In this document: positions 6,352 through 8,958 of the stretch, piece after piece
Numbering within the stretch: the first letter of the stretch is position 1
Layout: every line of letters starts with the position of its first letter
Source: CAMLKC01 sp035493555
GTDB lineage: Bacteria; Patescibacteriota; Saccharimonadia; Saccharimonadales; Saccharimonadaceae
Length of the DNA stretch: 8,958 nt
Reading direction: 5' to 3'
Assembly: GCA_035493555.1 (NCBI GenBank)
Contig: DATJIC010000018.1
Span: 1 to 8,958, forward strand
Program-made: the position numbers and the translations under genes
The notes under the pieces: model-generated
Database searches by the model: none
What the model was told of the DNA's origin: nothing
Seen by the model: the letters and a program-made list of their open reading frames with translations, nothing else

Positions 6352-7776
6352 TTATTCTAGCACGCGAACACGGATCGTGTCAGTAGCACCAACAAGTCCA
6401 GGCTGACGACCGCTGACGATCGCAACGGTTACCTTTTCAGCGTCACCAAAGTAGCCTTCAGCCTTTAGCTCCTTAACGAGCTCCAGACCGGCACGTTCAC
6501 CGTCGGGACGGACAAAGCTTTTGTTTGCGTAGCTAAGAGCGAGCTGCTGGGCGGTGCGGGGTTCGCTTGTAACACTAATAATAGGAAGGTTCGGACGGTG
6601 GGCAGCAATGTTTGCCGCTGTTGCGCCGGATTTCGTTTCGGCCACGATTGCATCAACGTGAAGCTGATGAGCAAGACTGACCGCTGCGGCACTAATAGCG
6701 TCCAGCTGATGGTTTTTCATTGTAATAACATCTTCAAGACGGCGGACAGTCGAGTGATCCTGAGTGTACAAGATTGTCCGTTTCATCGCCTTAACCGTTT
6801 CAATCGGGTAGCTACCGTTGGCCGTTTCGTCACTCAGCATCACCGTATCAGCACCCTGCATGACGGCGTTCGCCACGTCGCTTACCTCGGCACGGCTTGG
6901 CTCGGGGTTATCAACCATGCTTCCCATCATCTGGGTAGCGACAATGCTGAGTTTGCCGTACTTGCGGCAAAGCGCAACAATACGCTTTTGGACAATCGGA
7001 ACTACCTCGGCACCAGCCTCAACGGCAAGGTCGCCGCGGGCAACCATCACACCGTCACTTGCTTTAACGATCTCTTCCAGGACGTCGTCTTTAATAGCAG
7101 CCTTGGTTTCGATCTTTGCAATAATCTGCACGTGCGAGCCGTGGCTCACCAGAATTTGGCGCAGGTTATTGATATCGTCAGCCGACTGCACAAAGCTCAG
7201 TGACACATAGTCGTAGTCTTTCGTAACGCCGTATTCGATATCTTTGATATCTTTAGGCGTTAAAATATCACCGCCAAAATCAGTATCAGGCAAGTTAAGG
7301 CCTTTGCGGCTCATAAGCGTGCCGTCGTTTTCAACCGTTACTTTTACGGCAGTATCTGAGGGAATTTCAAGAACGGTCGTACGGACCTTGCCATCAAAAA
7401 TATAAATGGTTTCGCCTACTTTTACTTTTTCGGCCAGGTTGTACTGAACCGGCAGCGTCAGACTCCCGTCGTGCTCAACGGCAAAGTCAAGAACCAGTTC
7501 GTCGCCTTTTTTAACCGGCAGGTTGTTGTCGACCAGGTTGCCAAGACGGATTTTTGGCCCCTGAAGATCCTGTAAAATAGCAACCGGCTTGTTCAGCTCC
7601 TTGCTCGCCTTGCGGATCCACTCGATTTGCTCGTCACGCTCCTCGTAGGTGCCATGGCTAAAGTTGTGGCGAAAGCCGTTCACGCCAGCATCGGCTAATG
7701 CCTTGATTGATTCATAACTGTTGGTCGCAGGTCCTACGGTCGCTAAGATTTTGGTACGCTTAAATATAACACTCAT
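6352..7776 (-). CDS. pyk: Pyruvate kinase, GPKIR (K+-independent-like) type
   Basis: Converts phosphoenolpyruvate and ADP to pyruvate and ATP, the last glycolytic step. The 474 residues show the A barrel (about 1-80 and 165-340), the inserted B domain (about 81-160) and the C-terminal allosteric domain (about 350-474). Active-site residues: Arg36, Asn38, Ser40 and His41 in FRHNFSHG (35-42), Lys221 and Glu223 in AKIE (220-223), Arg247 and Asp249 in ARGD (246-249) and Thr281 in ATQMM. The loop LQGPKIR (71-77) has Lys75 where potassium-dependent enzymes have Glu, like E. coli PykA; this suggests potassium independence. LSDETANG (324-331) replaces the common LSGETA. It is the first gene of the minus-strand operon with pgk and tpiA; the start ATG at 7776 lies nine bases after its -10 box. 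Stop is TAA. Confidence 0.97.
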   Translation of the reverse strand: MSVIFKRTKILATVGPATNSYESIKALADAGVNGFRHNFSHGTYEERDEQIEWIRKASKELNKPVAILQDLQGPKIRLGNLVDNNLPVKKGDELVLDFAVEHDGSLTLPVQYNLAEKVKVGETIYIFDGKVRTTVLEIPSDTAVKVTVENDGTLMSRKGLNLPDTDFGGDILTPKDIKDIEYGVTKDYDYVSLSFVQSADDINNLRQILVSHGSHVQIIAKIETKAAIKDDVLEEIVKASDGVMVARGDLAVEAGAEVVPIVQKRIVALCRKYGKLSIVATQMMGSMVDNPEPSRAEVSDVANAVMQGADTVMLSDETANGSYPIETVKAMKRTILYTQDHSTVRRLEDVITMKNHQLDAISAAAVSLAHQLHVDAIVAETKSGATAANIAAHRPNLPIISVTSEPRTAQQLALSYANKSFVRPDGERAGLELVKELKAEGYFGDAEKVTVAIVSGRQPGLVGATDTIRVRVLE

Positions 7777-7785
7777 ATAAAGATT

Positions 7786-7794
7786 ATTGTACCA
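7786..7794 (-). promoter_or_regulatory. Extended -10 promoter of the pyk operon
   Basis: The minus strand reads TGGTACAAT, a TACAAT hexamer (7786-7791) with the TGn extension (7792-7794). Nine bases (AATCTTTAT) separate it from the ATG, so the leader would be only about two or three bases and no Shine-Dalgarno site is present. No -35 hexamer is apparent 17 bases upstream. This is the only promoter I see for pyk, pgk, tpiA and the tail-anchored gene. Confidence 0.6.
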
Positions 7795-7819
7795 CTTTTT
7801 CTCTATTCGGCTACTGTTT

Positions 7820-7850
7820 TTGACACATATGCGTATTTAAGGTGTATAAT
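7820..7850 (+). promoter_or_regulatory. Candidate promoter P1 of the M20 peptidase gene
   Basis: Perfect TTGACA (7820-7825) and perfect TATAAT (7845-7850) are present, but the 19-base spacer is longer than the optimal 17. Transcription would start near 7857, giving a leader of about 38 bases. It faces away from the pyk promoter within the 118-base divergent region. Confidence 0.5.
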
Positions 7851-7875
7851 GTTTTATTAGATACCCGTGTATAAT
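7842..7875 (+). repeat. Two GTGTATAAT direct repeats, both possible -10 elements
   Basis: GTGTATAAT occurs at 7842-7850 and again at 7867-7875, 25 bases apart. Each contains a perfect TATAAT. The second copy could be a separate -10 box (P2) with a leader of about 13 bases before the ATG at 7895, but it has no recognisable -35 at the right distance. Duplicate start sites or AT-rich coincidence are both possible. Confidence 0.4.
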
Positions 7876-7894
7876 AAAAAGTTTGAGAACCATT

Positions 7895-8958
7895 ATGCAG
7901 ACAAGCCTCGAAACCACTCTTGCCGAGCTCATTGCTTTCCCCAGCGTCACAAAAAATCCCGACGCTTGTCTTGAAGCCCTAAAGTACGCCCGAGACCAGT
8001 TGGCTCACCTTGATTTACATATTACGTCGAGCGATCCCTCAGCGGTATCCCCTTGGTTTTTTGCCACCACACAAAAAACCCTCACACCGGAAATTCTCCT
8101 TGTTGCACATCTAGATGTTGTCCCGGGCCCAGACAAGCTGTTTACGTTACAGCGCAGCCACGACAAACTGCTTGGCCGCGGCGTTTACGACATGAAACTG
8201 GCCGCAGCCTGCTACCTTGAGTTTTTTACGTCCCACTCCAGCGAACTCGCCTCCCTGGACATTGGCGTCCTCTTTACCACCGATGAAGAGATCGGTGGGG
8301 ACTCGTTACGAGAAATCTTTGCTACCGGCCTGCGTCCTAAAACAGCTTTCATACCCGACGGCGGCGACAACTGGCAGGTAGAGGCACGAGCCAAGGGGCT
8401 TTACGGCCTGGCACTTAGTGCGAAGGGGAAAACCGCACATGGTTCACGACCGTGGGAGGGCGATAATGCCCTGCACCGTATTTTGGATATGTGCCATATC
8501 CTCCGAAATGAGTTCGTCTTCACCGACCCCAGCGGCAGCACGCTTGCCGTAACACGGGTCCAAGGTGGTGTTGCCTTCAACCAAATCACCGACCAAGCCT
8601 CGGCACATCTGGACTTTCGCAGTTTTGAAGCCGCGGAACTTGCTCGTTTTAGGCAGCGAGCCTCGGAACTTGCCGAAGATCATCAAGTCGAGGTTACCTT
8701 TGTGCAGTCGGGCAGTCCGGTTATATTTGAAAAAGATCACGAAGCCGTGCAGAGTTTCCTGCGCACTCTGAGCAATCTCCGGGGTACTCCAATAGAATAC
8801 TGCGAATCATACGGCGGCTCCGATGCCCGTTACTTTGCCGAATACAACGTACCCTGCATTATAATGGAGCCTTATGGCGGAGGCCGGCACGCCGAAAGCG
8901 AGTGGCTCCTTGCAAGTGATCTGAACGAATACTACCGTCTTATCGAAACCTGGCTGCT
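7895..8958 (+). CDS. M20-family zinc metallopeptidase/deacylase, 3' partial
   Basis: Read by hand: 354 codons from the ATG at 7895 to the right edge with no stop, so the 3' end is missing, probably by only a few residues since the last metal ligand is already passed. The M20 (ArgE/DapE/CPG2/PepV) di-zinc site is complete: His72 and catalytic Asp74 in AHLDVVP (71-77), bridging Asp99 in GRGVYDMK, base Glu131 and ligand Glu132 in TDEEIGG (129-135), Asp155 in PDGG and His332 in GRHAESEW (330-337). The inserted dimerisation domain lies about 165-280, with His182 in AHGSRPWEGDNA. The fifth ligand is Asp, as in PepT, PepV and carnosinases, rather than the Glu of DapE, ArgE and CPG2, favouring peptidase or dipeptidase activity. 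The substrate is unknown. It is divergent from pyk; the ribosome site is weak (GAG seven bases before the ATG). No signal peptide is visible, so it is cytoplasmic. Confidence 0.93.
   Translation, partial: MQTSLETTLAELIAFPSVTKNPDACLEALKYARDQLAHLDLHITSSDPSAVSPWFFATTQKTLTPEILLVAHLDVVPGPDKLFTLQRSHDKLLGRGVYDMKLAAACYLEFFTSHSSELASLDIGVLFTTDEEIGGDSLREIFATGLRPKTAFIPDGGDNWQVEARAKGLYGLALSAKGKTAHGSRPWEGDNALHRILDMCHILRNEFVFTDPSGSTLAVTRVQGGVAFNQITDQASAHLDFRSFEAAELARFRQRASELAEDHQVEVTFVQSGSPVIFEKDHEAVQSFLRTLSNLRGTPIEYCESYGGSDARYFAEYNVPCIIMEPYGGGRHAESEWLLASDLNEYYRLIETWL

Noticed and set aside
6598..7203. 201-codon plus-strand open frame inside pyk
   Set aside because: It is antisense to a fully conserved pyruvate kinase, and its sequence (many His, Asn, Arg) resembles no family.
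8212..8740. Several 60-98-codon minus-strand frames at the right end
   Set aside because: They overlap the M20 peptidase, whose plus-strand frame holds every metal ligand and is open to the window edge.
1..8958. Alternative genetic code (UGA read as glycine, as in SR1/Gracilibacteria)
   Set aside because: No in-frame TGA occurs in any of the seven genes, tryptophans use TGG, and visible stops are TAA or TAG. Nothing here requires recoding.
1..8958. tRNA, rRNA, CRISPR, insertion sequences, riboswitch leaders
   Set aside because: Coding frames fill nearly everything. The gaps (118 bases at most) hold only promoter-like sequence, with no repeat-spacer pattern, terminal inverted repeats or room for a structured RNA.

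Overview
The window reads as one compact piece of a small bacterial genome: about 50% G+C by eye, no gap between genes longer than 118 bases, standard genetic code (no in-frame TGA in any of the seven genes), and no mobile element, CRISPR array or RNA gene that I can see. The protein sequences are divergent but intact. Compact packing, near-leaderless promoters, a disordered tail-anchored protein within a glycolytic gene cluster and a Gram-positive-type G5/DUF348 surface protein together suggest a Patescibacteria/CPR organism, most likely Candidatus Saccharibacteria (TM7). This assignment is inference from recognised sequence style; no marker gene here proves it.

Layout. Six genes lie on the minus strand and are read from right to left: pyruvate kinase (pyk, 7776-6352), phosphoglycerate kinase (pgk, 6326-5100), triosephosphate isomerase (tpiA, 5067-4285), a proline-rich tail-anchored protein of unknown function (4276-3071), a UvrD/PcrA helicase (3014-900) and a secreted G5/DUF348 cell-wall protein (839 to beyond position 1, so its C-terminus is missing). 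The first four are spaced by 8 to 32 bases and look like one operon. uvrD and the G5 gene each have their own -10 element. On the plus strand, divergent from pyk across a 118-base promoter region, an M20-family metallopeptidase starts at 7895 and runs off the right edge. It is an open frame without a stop codon inside the window.

How the genes fit together. Pgk and Pyk are the two ATP-forming steps of lower glycolysis, and TpiA feeds dihydroxyacetone phosphate into that branch. GAPDH, phosphoglycerate mutase and enolase are not here. The tail-anchored protein probably shares the glycolytic transcript, but nothing in its sequence ties it to metabolism; its long acidic, proline-rich region should be cytoplasmic, held at the membrane by one C-terminal helix. 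The helicase serves DNA repair. The G5 protein and the M20 hydrolase point towards wall remodelling and peptide use.

The least ordinary observations are the tail-anchored protein with its conserved-looking basic box, the leaderless or nearly leaderless promoters of uvrD and pyk, the near-identical purine-rich translation-start element before pgk and the tail-anchored gene, and the ligand and cation-site residues that refine the M20 and pyruvate kinase calls.
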